DNA from: Oxytricha trifallax | Lineage: Eukaryota > Ciliophora > Spirotrichea > Sporadotrichida > Oxytrichidae | Reading direction: 5' to 3' | Assembly (NCBI GenBank): GCA_000711775.1 | Contig: ARYC01025386.1 | Span: forward strand, 19,823 to 83,822 | Length of the DNA stretch: 64,000 nt | In this document: positions 46,595-56,887 of the stretch, one piece after another | How positions within the stretch are numbered: position 1 is the first letter of the stretch | Layout of the letters: every line of letters begins with the position of its first letter | The notes under the pieces: generated by a model | The model's input: only the letters and a program-made list of their open reading frames with translations | Database searches by the model: none | Told to the model about the DNA's origin: nothing | Program-made: the position numbers and the translations under genes

Positions 46595-47140
46595 TCAGAA
46601 AATAAGGATTTTTGGATTGTAATTGCTTTTAGAATTTCTCAAAGTTAAATTCCATTGCCTTAGCGTTTTTATTGCTGAATCAGACTTCTATTGGAGATAG
46701 TCTTTATTAATCTTAGTATATGTTGTTTTCCTGAGGCCATCTCCATTCTTGATAAAGATTCTTGAGTCTTATGCAATCTCATTATTTGATTATTAAAAAT
46801 ATCTCAATTTATTTAACCACTATATCGTTGGTTGTGAGTTAGTAAGAATAGATACCGATTCATTCTGTGCAACTAAAGATTCACAGAAAATCCAACACAG
46901 CAGTACTTTTTAATTTTTGTCATTTTAATAATAGCTTTAATTGAATTAAGCCTTGTTCTTATTCAAGATTCTAAAACACGATGCATCAAGGTCTTATGAA
47001 AAATGAGAGCTCCACCGTTATTTAGAGTATACATAGAAACATGAGCAGTGTAAGTACTGAATTAGATTATTACACCTCAAACGAACAATTTTTTTATCCC
47101 TACTGCTGCGCTTAAGAGATTTATAGAAAATATTGGTCAT
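46595..47140 (-). CDS. ORF of 181 residues, unknown protein
   Basis: The clearest gene-like frame in the window: ATG to TGA with eleven TAA/TAG as Gln and no internal TGA. It begins MTNIFYKSLKRSSRDKKIVR and continues LRCNNLIQYLHCSCFYVY, VLLCWIFCESLVAQNESV and LTNSQPTIQWLNKLRYF. It ends with LRQWNLTLRNSKSNYNPK. The N-terminus is basic, six Cys lie in the first 100 residues, and the C-terminal half is helical and Gln/Asn-rich. It lies 94 bp upstream of the 126-residue ORF. No family recognised; it could be a mobile-element protein or a host gene. Confidence 0.6.
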
Positions 47141-47188
47141 AAGATAGTAATTCGAGTGGCAAAGATAAAATATTAAAGATCGTATTTA

Positions 47189-47335
47189 TCATAACTCTAT
47201 TACTTATAAGAATCTGCTGCTTACATTTAGTAATAATTCTCTGTATTTTTCATGCAACCTTAAATTAGTAATTTTAATAATTTTAATCTTTAATTGCTAA
47301 AAATGGGAAAGCTCCCATAGTAGCCTTGGTATCAT
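47189..47335 (-). CDS. Short ORF of 48 residues upstream of the 181-residue ORF
   Basis: An ATG-TGA frame starts MIPRLLWELSHFQQLKIK and continues TNLRLHEKYRELLLNVSS. It lies 49 bp upstream of the next ORF on the same strand and may be an N-terminal segment separated by a frameshift (YDKYDLQYFIFATR bridges the gap in another frame). Basic, helical; no family recognised. Confidence 0.4.
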
Positions 47336-47691
47336 TATAATTTAATCTTTATGCTATTTGTATTATAAATAATAGGTAAGTTAATATTTAATTGCATTTA
47401 AACTAAATTATAAACCTAGGTTTATAAAAATTTATTTACTATATAATTATTAAAATTTTAAATCAAAATATATAATTATATTTTGTATATTTTCTTAAAT
47501 TTGGATTTAATTTTTTTAATTTTTTTCTCCATCAAGATTTAAATAAAATTTTAAATTAATTCATAAAAGTCAAGTTAAATAAAGTCTTTCTTGTTCAGAT
47601 TCTTATACTTACCAATGGCTTCTGTTGAAGCAACTTGAACTTTGTTGAAACTTAAAATATTTTCAATCAGGAATTGTAAATTCTAAGAAAT

Positions 47692-48036
47692 ATGTCAAGA
47701 TCCTGTAGCTAAAAAGTCTATAAGTCTGTTATATATTTATCTGGACTGACAACATTTAAAATAATTGTCAGGCGAGGTAATTTTAGATATTATGTTCCAA
47801 AAGTAATAAAGAGATATAGAAAAGGATTTAGAACATTGTTCTAAGTATCCCTATTAAATATCAAGGGTCCATCAATATCATATAAGATATTCAAAAAGGC
47901 ACCCTATTAAAGCCATTTGGACTTTAACTAAAAGCAAAAGGAATTAACAATATTGAAAAGGAAAATAAAAGTAGGAAATTCAATAAAAAGAAAAACAAAA
48001 ATATTAGAAGTTAAAGAATAAATTTCAAATCATTGA
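47692..48036 (+). CDS. Basic ORF of 114 residues containing a hairpin
   Basis: An ATG-TGA frame starts MSRSCSQKVYKSVIYLSG and continues RRGNFRYYVPKVIKRYRKGF, NIKGPSISYKIFKKAPY and LKRKIKVGNSIKRKTKIL. It is strongly basic (over a quarter Lys/Arg), with four TAA/TAG as Gln. The hairpin CTGACAA...TTGTCAG at 47,746-47,771 lies inside its frame, and a longer version of the same hairpin lies 35 bp after its stop. It could be a nucleic-acid-binding protein of a small mobile element bounded by those hairpins. No family recognised. Confidence 0.5.
47746..47771. repeat. Hairpin 1 of a pair
   Basis: CTGACAA and TTGTCAG pair across a 12-nt loop containing TTTAAAA. The same stem and loop words recur at 48,071-48,106. 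Confidence 0.6.
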
Positions 48037-48070
48037 TAATCGTACAAGTTAAAACCATTAATCAAAAATT

Positions 48071-48106
48071 ATGGCCTGACAATTATTTAAAAGGTTGTCA
48101 GGCCAT
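48071..48106. repeat. Hairpin 2 of a pair, 12-bp perfect stem
   Basis: ATGGCCTGACAA and TTGTCAGGCCAT form a perfect 12-bp stem with loop TTATTTAAAAGG. The stem and TTTAAAA loop match hairpin 1. The pair encloses about 300 bp and most of a basic ORF. No poly-T follows, so a terminator role is not indicated. Confidence 0.7.
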
Positions 48107-48299
48107 GAAAATAATTGATATTTAAATAATAATAAAAAAATAAATATTAAAAACATAAAGTACAATATAAGTTAAAGGAAAGTGCAACTTACTTGACTTT
48201 TATGAAATCTTAATTGCTAAGAGCTTTCTTAGCATTAATGATATATTTTTTGGGAAAAAAAAAAGAATTATAACAATTTGATTAGCAATTATATGATTA

Positions 48300-48525
48300 G
48301 TAATAATAGCAATAGAAAATGAAAATCTTGAAAGTCAATTTCATCTCTTCCAATGCAATGAACTTCGTCATATTCAGATTTGGATTATGCTTCCATTTCC
48401 TTGTCGCTGCAACCTTCTCTGAAGTCTTCCTCAAGCACCACCTCAATTCATACAAGGTACAACCTATAATAAAATAATTTCAGATATGTTTTTGTAACTT
48501 ACATTCATGATTTATAATTTGAAAA
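48300..48525 (-). repeat. Dispersed D/E-rich unit, copy D
   Basis: On the minus strand GTAAGTTACAAAAACATATC begins the intron-like segment, which ends TTTATTATAG before GTTGTACCTTGTATGAATTG. Then GGTGCTTGAGGAAGACTTC matches the conserved VLR-type block. The acidic tail is reduced to a few Glu and Asp codons (ATGACGAAG, GAAGAGATG). It lies 52 bp from copy E on the same strand. Confidence 0.7.
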
Positions 48526-48576
48526 ATATAGTGAATTAACAACTAAATTAATGATTATACAAATGATTTTTATAAT

Positions 48577-48790
48577 AGTCAAAAATGGAAATATCTAAAA
48601 AGAAATATTGTCTTCTACATCATCGTCATTGTCTTCATCATCAAGCATTTTTACAGTTTCTTGTTCCTCTCTCTCTGTGTCCCTGCGAAGCACCGGCCAT
48701 GTGGCACCGGTAGCTTACCAGGTAGGACCTCAATTAAAAAGGTTTTAAGATATACCTCCACCAGCGTCTGATATATACAAATACTTTTTA
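48577..48790 (-). repeat. Dispersed D/E-rich unit, copy E
   Basis: Starts AAAAAGTATTTGTATATATC and AGACGCTGGTGGAGG, nearly identical to copies A, B and G. The intron-like segment is shortened and lacks GTAAGT. After GGTCCTACCTGGTAAG, one frame reads PVLRRDTEREEQETVKML and then DDEDNDDDVEDN, so the acidic tail is intact. It ends at the shared ATATTTCCATTTTTGAC. Copies D and E form a tandem pair. Confidence 0.75.
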
Positions 48791-48799
48791 ATAAAATTA

Positions 48800-51500
48800 T
48801 TAAATTTCCTATTATAAATTATAATTATTTGTGATGTGAGTTGCACTGCATATTCTGATCAGACATGCTTTTATATGTAATATTGCTAATCAAATTCTTA
48901 CAATTCTCTGTTTTCCAAAAAATATAATAAATCAAACTGATTCGATATTTTACATTTTGCTGTTATTAGTGAAAAAAAACTTTTAGCTTTATATTCATAT
49001 ATCACCGTTAAAAATAATTTAAGAATTATTTATCTAAATTTCTTCATATTTACATTTATTTAAATTAAAAAACAATCATTGTAAGTCTTAATATTAATTA
49101 GTGTATAATTAAATTTTATGAGGTAAAATTAACTAAAAGATAGAACTATTCAAGAATAAATTTAGGTCATTGTAATTTTAATTTAAATAGATCAAATTTA
49201 CACCAGACTTGAAATTTTAGCTTAATTTTTATATAAGCAATTTTCTTGAACCAATTAAGAATTGTTTGTATTTTATATTTTGCTAATTCACAAAAGTTTA
49301 GCAATAAATTTTTTATTCCTTGAGTAATCAAATAAAATCAGACTAACAAAAATAGTAACCGTTTTAATTTTAAATAATCATTCCGAAATGTATGATTAGT
49401 TTGTCCTAGTATACCTTTCAAGAACATAATTGAACGTAATATAAATTATGAAGTATATAAATTAATTTACTGGAAATAATTCAAATGTATAACACATGAC
49501 CAAAATTTCTAACTGATAAATACAAATATATCTTCAATTTCTCAAATATATTTGATTTATTTTATCTTATGGCTAATGTTTGTTTATATTATATAGAGTC
49601 TCTCTCTCTTTTAATTGTTTATTCCTTCAAATATCTTTAAAACAAGTTATGCTGTCATTTGTAAAACAATCTATTTATTATTAATTTGTTTGTTTTACAT
49701 ATTTAAGTATAAATAACTATAATATTATAAGTTTTTATTTTCCAATTGAAAATTAATCAATTATTTCTTTTTACTATTTACCTGAAGCATATTCTATTCT
49801 TATAAATTTTTATAATCTTATGCATGAATTTTTGAAATAAAACTTTTTAGTTAATCAATAAATAAACAGATTAAAATTATAAAAATCTATATTAGACTTA
49901 AAATGAAGTTAAAATACATAGGATGGGCTGAAATCTCTCCAGGTCAATCTTACATTATCTCGAGATTTTTTAAGGTATGTAGCTTTTTACCTTTAAATTT
50001 CGAATAATATAACTTATAATATAACAATATGTAACTTTCATTCTTTTATATTGAAGTTATTCATTAATGATGCTATTTTAAATTAAAAGTATATAATATT
50101 TCATTAAATTATTATATCTTTTATAAGAAAATAATTTGTTTATGCTGACAAAAACTAATTAAAATTAACTATTAGTAACTTGAATCAAATGTATTTTTCA
50201 ATTTATATATATTTACTCAGAAATTATTTATAAAAATTTAAACAAATCAATTTATAAAAATAAAATTGCTATTTATTTACTTGAAAATTTCATTTAGAAA
50301 ACATTTAATTTAAATAATTAGCACATTTAGGATAACTTATTATTTTATAATATGATACTCGAAAATATAAAATTGATATTTAACTTGTTTTTAGATATTA
50401 AACTTTTATATTCTTTTTTATATCATTTTAAATAATCTCTTCCTTTCTAATTCAATAAGATTCAATTTATTTATATAAATATTGTGATTTGAGTATTGTT
50501 AATTTTCTGTCTTACTCAATAAAAATCAAATTATCAATTAATTATTTTTATAAGTAAATTTAATAAACTTTTACAATTCCAAGATCTATTAAATGTTTCA
50601 TTTATTCAGCAATAAAAATCATTATACTTTGTTATTAATTTGCTTTTTCTTACTGATTCTAAAAATGAAGAATTACTAACAACTTTAAGAAAAGATGAGG
50701 GATAACGAGAATGCTTTAAAATTTTAATATAGTTATTAAAATAAAAGTATATTTTTGGGTAAAGATATTTATAACATAACATTTATTTTCAATTTCTTAT
50801 GCTTTTTAATATATCATATTATATCAGATTGTAATCTTTTAGAAGGAAAATTTTATAAAAATTGTTTAATAGTAAAATATGTTTATGTTATATATTAAAG
50901 TTTAAATTTACATTAAAATTTACAATTTATTCTAAACAGATTTAAATTAAATTATTAATTATTAATAATAAAACATTCCACTTGCTTAATGTGGGAAAAC
51001 TCTACGGTATTATATAGATATATTTATTGAAATTAAAATTACAAAGATTTATTTATGCTTTAGTACCATTCATTTTTCAATATAATTTATAATTCAATTA
51101 ATTATAAATTTATTAAAATAACTTTATTCGAAAATTGTTATTAGAAGTTTAAAACATAGAACATATTAATCTTGAGTCTGTCCATCTATTAATATCAATC
51201 TTTATTGACGAATAAAATATTAAGAAATTTATACTTTAATGTGATGTCTAAGAGAATTAATTACTTTATGTCATTATTTTAAAAAATGCAAATAAAAAAT
51301 ATATTTGTGGTGAGCGTTTATAATTTATTAATATTCTTACTTTTTTTACTAAAATAAAATATAAGTAAATAAAAGAGTTTGAAACTTTGGATGAATAAAA
51401 ATTTTAATTAAAAATGAAAGATTGACTTATTATATATAGAAGTTTAATATAAAAACGAAAACACTGTAGAATGTAAAAAAGTATAGAGAGATTAGATTTG
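48800..51500. other. AT-rich stretch, one exon-like island
   Basis: Apart from the candidate exon at 49.9 kb, about 2.7 kb shows no gene, RNA or shared repeat. Confidence 0.35.
49903..49974 (+). CDS. Candidate first exon (24 codons)
   Basis: ATG opens MKLKYIGWAEISPGQSYI followed by ISRFFK, ending exactly at GTATGT, a plausible splice donor. The short block is richer in G+C than its flanks. No partner exon was found downstream, so it may be a relic of a gene or a chance island. Confidence 0.25.
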
Positions 51501-51529
51501 GCATTTCTAATGCTAAAGATTTAGATGAC

Positions 51530-52240
51530 TAAGATAATTATAACAATGGACCAATCACAGATGATATGAACAAGATTTCCGAATAAATCTCCCCTTTCTG
51601 AATTAGTAGAGGCCTTGATATAATTATAGATTTTATCTGGAATTCTTTGAATGATACCTCCTGCGATTCTAGCAATAAAAGTTTAAGAAATTCTCACCAA
51701 CAGCCTTGGTGAATGTTTTGACAACCTTATTAGCGTTGCAGGTGGCAGTGATTTGAACAATAGTATCAGTGCTTTCCTTGTTAATGAGGAAAATTTATGA
51801 GAGTGTCTCGAATCTTTGATCTTGAACCATCATTTGAGTGCGTATATAATTCTTCGCTATTCAACTTGAAAAGCTTACAACTTTCAGGAAAGTCTGAATG
51901 CGCTAATTGTAAATTGTTAAGGCATCTCTGTTTCACATAAGTGGAATTCATTCCTTGGATTAAAGGAAATCGGAAATAGTTAGACAGATTAAAAACATTC
52001 TTTACCCAATAATTCAAATTCTCTTGGTGTCAATGAGTTGCTCAGAAAAAGGAATTGATGTATTTATTGCGTTGTTGCAGTCTGATTAGAGACCTTGGGA
52101 GAATTGAAGGTCAGTGGCAAGACCAGTCAAGAGAGCAGCCTAAATTTCAACATTATTGGTGGTTGCACCTCGTCTGGCCACTAAACTGATTTGAGAGCTG
52201 TTTTTCAACGCTATGTTAGCCAAAATGAATTTTTTTGCAA
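51530..52240 (-). pseudogene. Second secreted-type protein, frameshifted
   Basis: The frame opens KKFILANIALKNSSQISLVA, a signal-peptide-like start whose expected ATG position reads ATT. It continues TTNNVEIQAALLTGLATDLQ and SDCNNAINTSIPFSEQLI. A frameshift near 52.02 kb moves reading to YWVKNVFNLSNYFRF and LAHSDFPESCKLFKLNSEE. Another near 51.79 kb moves it to NKESTDTIVQITATCNANKV and TFTKAVGENFL. A further one gives IARIAGGIIQRIPDKIYNYI. G+C is higher than in the flanks. Overall style (signal peptide, Cys, Asn/Thr-rich) resembles the gene at 36.8-37.6 kb, though direct homology is not obvious. Copy F of the dispersed unit lies upstream on the same strand. Confidence 0.55.
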
Positions 52241-52454
52241 TGGTTCAAATATAAAAACTGAAGAAAACAAGTGCAAGACTTCGGAGAAGTGCGAAAAGAA
52301 CAGCGAATCATTACTGAATATTTATATTTATAACTATAATATACTAGACTATTATTATTGTTTCACATTTTGAAAGCAATCATGATATTTTTTAAAGAAA
52401 ATAAAGTTAACTAAAACATTAATTTATAATAAATCAAATATGAATTAAAGAAAT

Positions 52455-52685
52455 GAATAATTTATATCTTAATTCTTTGTCTGTCATCTTGTTATTCTCA
52501 TTTGTGTCTTGGAACATCAGCATGAGTGTAAATTTTCTCAAATTTTTGAGCTCTTCTGTCAATCTTCAGACCACTCCTGCTTTTGCTCTTGCCAGGTGTT
52601 ACCCCTATAAAAAATATATTCAATGTAACTTACATTTTAATGAACACACAGTTCATCTTATGCTGCCCCATTTTGGATTTTGAAT
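52455..52685 (-). repeat. Dispersed D/E-rich unit, copy F
   Basis: On the minus strand, GTTCATTAAAATGTAAGTTAC precedes a 29-nt intron-like segment ending TTTTTTATAG, followed by GGGGTAACACCTGGCAAGAG. The Arg block is present but the acidic tail is largely lost (ACAAATGAGAATAACAAGATG). It lies upstream of, and co-oriented with, the secreted-type pseudogene at 51.5-52.2 kb. Confidence 0.65.
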
Positions 52686-52689
52686 TTAT

Positions 52690-54240
52690 TATTTTAGTTA
52701 TAAAATGCAATTTACTTTATTAAAAAAATATTGTAAATCTATTTTGAGCCATCTGATTTAATTATAAATTTATTTTAACAACTACTTTATTAGAAAAAAA
52801 ATGCTCTTTTATAAAATTATTCATAGATAACTTTAAATAATATAAAATATTAAGGCATAATAAATGAGATATGCTAAACAAAATGTAATAAAACAGAAAA
52901 TGTAAATTGAAAAATTTAATTATTAGTTTTGTATTTGTAATGTGAAGTTATTAAAATCGCATTTTATAAATCAATTTTTTGTTGTAATATAATGATAATG
53001 AAAATAAAATGATTTAAATTTTTATAATATTATTAGCCTATATTAGAAAATACATAACTTTGATATTAAGAACATATGAAATTATATTTGATCCTGAGTT
53101 ATAAAAAATATTTCGCAATTTTAATCGATTTAAATATCTTTCAAATTAGTTTGTAATTTTCTGGGATATGTTGTATATATTTAATTAGGGTTAATAGATT
53201 TGATTATATTAGAAATAATTATCGAATTGAATTTGATTTTTGATTAGAATGACTACAATATCACATAATAAAATTATGAAACATAAAGTTTAATTAACAT
53301 AATTCGAAAGTTTAGTTTGGATTTTTTCATTATATATATGCATAATTAAATATAAAATAAAAGATTTATTTATTTATTAGACAAAGGTGTAATTGTTTTT
53401 TGTCAAAATATTTTTTAATTATGTTTATATAATACATTAGAATCCCTACTTATTTTTCAAATTTTAATAAATTGTATTGTTATAATTTCGATCTGTAAAA
53501 TTAACACCATACAATCAATTTGATATTAAGATTATTTATGAAATAGTTCAGATTTTTAATGGAAAATATCTATAACCTTTTTCTCGATGTAACATTCTTA
53601 TGTCTTGTTTATCATCCATAAACTAAATATAATTTATTTTATTTAATTATACTTTTTAAATCTAAATGGAATTAAAAATGCTAATTATTTCATAAGAATA
53701 ATAATTTATATTATAGTTTCTGCCATTTTGTTTTTATCGACTCTATTTTAATGATAAAAAAATAACTACTCAAAAGCTCCCATTGATTTTATACAATTTC
53801 TAAAAAAAATTAAAACATTCCTATTTAAAGATGAATCTATAAAATTAAAAAAATAGGATTTATCTAAGAATAATTGGCTATTAAGTTGAAACCATGTATT
53901 TGAAATGAAATTTTCTTTTAGATATTATGTGTTAAGAAATAATTATTGTCTCTCAAAGTGTTGACTTTTATTATTAATCTTTAATTTTTGTCAGGAATAT
54001 AAGTATAATAAGATATTAAATCTTATATTTTAGTTTTATCAATATCCTTAAGCAAGAGATATTATTTTAATTTTTAAGATTATCTTTGAGGATTAAAATT
54101 TTTTTAATCTTCATTTTAGTTTTAATAAAAGTTGTAAAATAATAAATTGTCTTAAAATTAGCTAATTTGAAATAACTTACTTAATTTTTGCTAATTAATA
54201 AAGAATCATAATTTATAATAAGTAATATATTAATATTGTT
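52690..54240. other. AT-rich stretch, no gene seen
   Basis: No supported feature over about 1.5 kb. Confidence 0.4.
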
Positions 54241-54241
54241 A

Positions 54242-54488
54242 CAAGTATTCTTATAGATCAGACGCAGGTGGTGACAGAGCACTCACATAAAATGTAAGTT
54301 ACAAAAAACATATCTTTAATTTTTTTATAGTGGTCTACCTGGTAAGACCAAAGGTATAGCTGGACTGTTTCTTCGCACTACCGCACAGGCTGAGAGAACT
54401 TAAAAGATGAAAATAATGATTTCGAAGAAGATGACGATGAAGATGAGGAAGAATAGCACTAATCAGAGAGATTTCCATTTTTGATTTT
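54242..54488 (+). repeat. Dispersed D/E-rich unit, copy G
   Basis: Starts CAAGTATTCTTATAGATCAG and ACGCAGGTGGTGACAGAGCA. The intron-like segment GTAAGTTAC...TTTTTTTATAG (37 nt) is intact, followed by TGGTCTACCTGGTAAGACC. The FLRTTAQAERTQ block and, one frame over, the acidic DFEEDDDEDEEE tail are visible. It ends ATTTCCATTTTTGATTTTG. A single frameshift separates the two coding parts. Confidence 0.75.
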
Positions 54489-54489
54489 G

Positions 54490-55170
54490 ATAATATTTTT
54501 AAGTATTAATGTAATTAGAATAATTAATAATTAAATGTTATCGTGTTATAAATTATAAATTTTTAAGAAATAAAAAAAATTATGTTACAAGCTTAGAAAA
54601 AGTTCTATTTAATTATTATTTTATATGTTGTTGTTTCTGATATTATGATCTATTGAGTTATGAAATTCTATTGTTTATTTCAAATTTCACTTAATTTTGA
54701 TTTTAAACTTGTTGGATTTTGCTCCTTAAAAATTTAATACTTTAAGAATAATAATTATTATGAAGAAATTTCAACATACAAACTTGTTTTCTGAAATAAA
54801 TTTTTAATTCATTACAGTGTTTTGACTTAATTTAGATCTTAATTTATTCTAATAATATCTGGTATATAATTACTATGATAATGAGATTTAGATATATATT
54901 TCTTATCTAAATGTTTTATCGAGAATAAAAACAATTAATTATTATTCATGAGTTTTTGAAATTAAAGTAATTGTTTGTTTTTAAAAATCACTGATTTGAT
55001 TAATAATGATCGTGAGTTTTTGAAATTTAAAAAAATATTGATAGTATTGAATTAACAGGACACAACATTTATAATGAATTTTTTCTTAAATAAAAACAAT
55101 GCGAAAATTAGATACATAAGGATATATTGTTTTAATTTTAATTGTGATCAATTATATAATTATGTTAGCT
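54490..55170. other. AT-rich stretch, no gene seen
   Basis: No supported feature between the repeat unit and the methyltransferase remnant. Confidence 0.4.
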
Positions 55171-55174
55171 AATT

Positions 55175-55783
55175 TCAAAAAGAAGTCCATCCTGGTATAA
55201 CATTGTGATTCTTGGCATAGAATTCCATGTTCAGTTAGTCTGGGCATACCTTTTGCACAAAGCTATAAATTTCTTATGGCTTTCTCGAATGCTCTCTAAC
55301 TGGAGCTATCACCACATTATCGGCTCTGTGATAGGATACGATTTCTTTGACGTTGCCTTTATAACAATTATAAACTTTTCGAAGCAGTGAGAAGTATAGA
55401 ACCTCCAACCGCAGTGTATTTTCCTGTCTTCGTAAGCTCCAACCACATACCCTCGTCTATCTCCACCTATCCATGCTTCCTTATGAATTGTAGTGCTCCC
55501 CTTTCTGATTGACAACCCATATGGTAAGTATTCCTCTCTCCTGTACTAGTGAATTGGCATATTTAGAAATTCTTGATATGAAACAGTAGTTTCTGTTTGA
55601 GTCTCCATGCGTAGTGGGGTCCATTATCACCTCTTCATTTAACTTCCCGTATCTTCTCATACAGACATTAGCTATTTCTTACCATTTGAGTAAATCTTTA
55701 ATATCTCCACTGAATATGACTGGGTCAGTAAGTAGTTTTCTTGTTTAATCTTTTACTTTTCTTTTAGTTGCATCAAGTTTCAT
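55175..55783 (-). pseudogene. MT-A70 family adenine-N6 methyltransferase remnant
   Basis: A 203-codon ATG-TGA frame (MKLDATKRKVKDQTRKLL) ends with the hallmark C-terminal block of MT-A70 enzymes: NVVIAPVREHSRKPQEIY, then NMEFYAKNHNVIPGW. The N-terminal part has a DP-containing strand (EEVIMDPTTHGDS) where the family has the catalytic DPPW, so the motif is altered, and GILTIWVVNQKGE matches the FLWVTN strand. In the middle, the better matches lie in other frames (RKHGQVEIDEGMWLELTKTG, then GWRFYTSHCFEKFIIVIK). Two or three indels have therefore scrambled a segment while leaving no TGA. Family enzymes methylate DNA or RNA adenine; this copy is presumably inactive. Neighbours are element genes. 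Confidence 0.75.
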
Positions 55784-56123
55784 CAAATTTTTGTGTTTAC
55801 GTTTATTTATAAAATTAACCAAGAATTATATCAAAATATTTTCCAAGAAATATATCTAAATTATTATAATTAAAAAACGATAAAGCCCCCTCAATGCCTT
55901 AACTTTCGAGTTTTATTATTTCTTAAAATTATTTTATATTTATATTGCTTCTTTCAAGTTTTGATAATTGCCTTAATTTTTTAATATTTAATTCTGATCA
56001 ATATAGTTAGCTATAATAAATTGTGAACTTCAGTTAGTTGCACATGAATCTCCTCAGGATTCAAAGCAACATATCAGAAATAATATTCAAATTTTTTAGT
56101 AACTTATTAAATTTTTAATTTTT

Positions 56124-56450
56124 CTCAATAATGTAGAGTTGCGATGTCTTTAGACAGGACTATAGAGAACTTCAATAGAAGTTCAGGTCAAAGAAGGATT
56201 TGATCTCCTTCTTAAAGTCTTACAGTAAGTTTCATTAATTATAACAATTGTAGAGGGATACTATCTTCTCCCTGATCATCAAACTATCATGAGGTTTTTT
56301 AAGGATTTTCTAGTAGGCAACAAAGATATCCTTAAAAGCGCATATGTTAAAACTTTCAATGTGTCTTACTTCGAAGAGCTCTCAGTAAAAAAAGATTTTC
56401 TAAGAGATTCAGGAAGATTTTAGCATTATAAAATTCATAAATTATTATGA
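56124..56450 (+). pseudogene. Unknown gene, N-terminal block
   Basis: A frame of 109 codons reads VQVKEGFDLLLKVLQQVS, TIVEGYYLLPDHQTIMRF, FKDFLVGNKDILKSAYVK and FNVSYFEELSVKKDFLRD, ending at TGA 56,448. The quality of the sequence is high. A possible start ATG in another frame (MSLDRTIENFNRSSGQ) lies near 56.14 kb. The next block continues after a +1 shift near 56.43 kb. It lies head to head with the MT-A70 remnant and is convergent with the transposase that follows. Confidence 0.5.
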
Positions 56451-56700
56451 CGATTATCAAGTCCTGCCTGATAGAAAGTACACGTTTGTTGTCCTTGGTA
56501 CTCTCTGGCCAAACTATATTAGTAAACTAATTATACATGCAAACACGGTGAGAAATATTTTTAATGCTGAAGAAGACAAGAGCGAGTAAATCTATATTCG
56601 TGAAGACATTTCAAGAAGCTGGAGAGTGGACCATTTTTTTATAGTAAAATAAATATTAAACTTTACAAAATTTATAGAGACAAAAAGTTTAGCACTATGA
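56425..56700 (+). pseudogene. Unknown gene, C-terminal block
   Basis: The shifted frame reads EDFSIIKFINYYDDYQVLPD, RKYTFVVLGTLWPNYISKLI and NAEEDKSEQIYIREDISRSW, ending at TGA 56,698. It continues the preceding block as one protein of roughly 190 residues. The pattern Y-x-LPDRxYxFxVLxTLxPxY looks like a conserved motif of a protein family, but I cannot name it. A mobile-element origin is suggested by the neighbours. Confidence 0.5.
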
Positions 56701-56887
56701 ATGCTTTAATCTAAATAAAAACCACGAAAAGATAGTACCATGAGATATCAAAGCCCAAGAGGCGTCAGAATGTTATGGGCCTAAAAAAATATAATGAATG
56801 AGGATGTCTCCTAAACTACAGGGGAACAGGGCAAGCCATCAGACGAAGATATGGAGTGAGTTATTAAAATTACTAAACAATTATAAT

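Noticed and set aside
55205-55390. Plus-strand frame
   Set aside because: Antisense of the MT-A70 remnant, which has clear family motifs on the minus strand.
55309-55515. IS1595/Merlin-type transposase suggested by a GG-R...VVGAYED pattern
   Set aside because: The same region and its flanks match the MT-A70 fold in order (WVVN strand, Glu-containing loop, VREHSRKP, FYAKNHN...GW), which explains it better.
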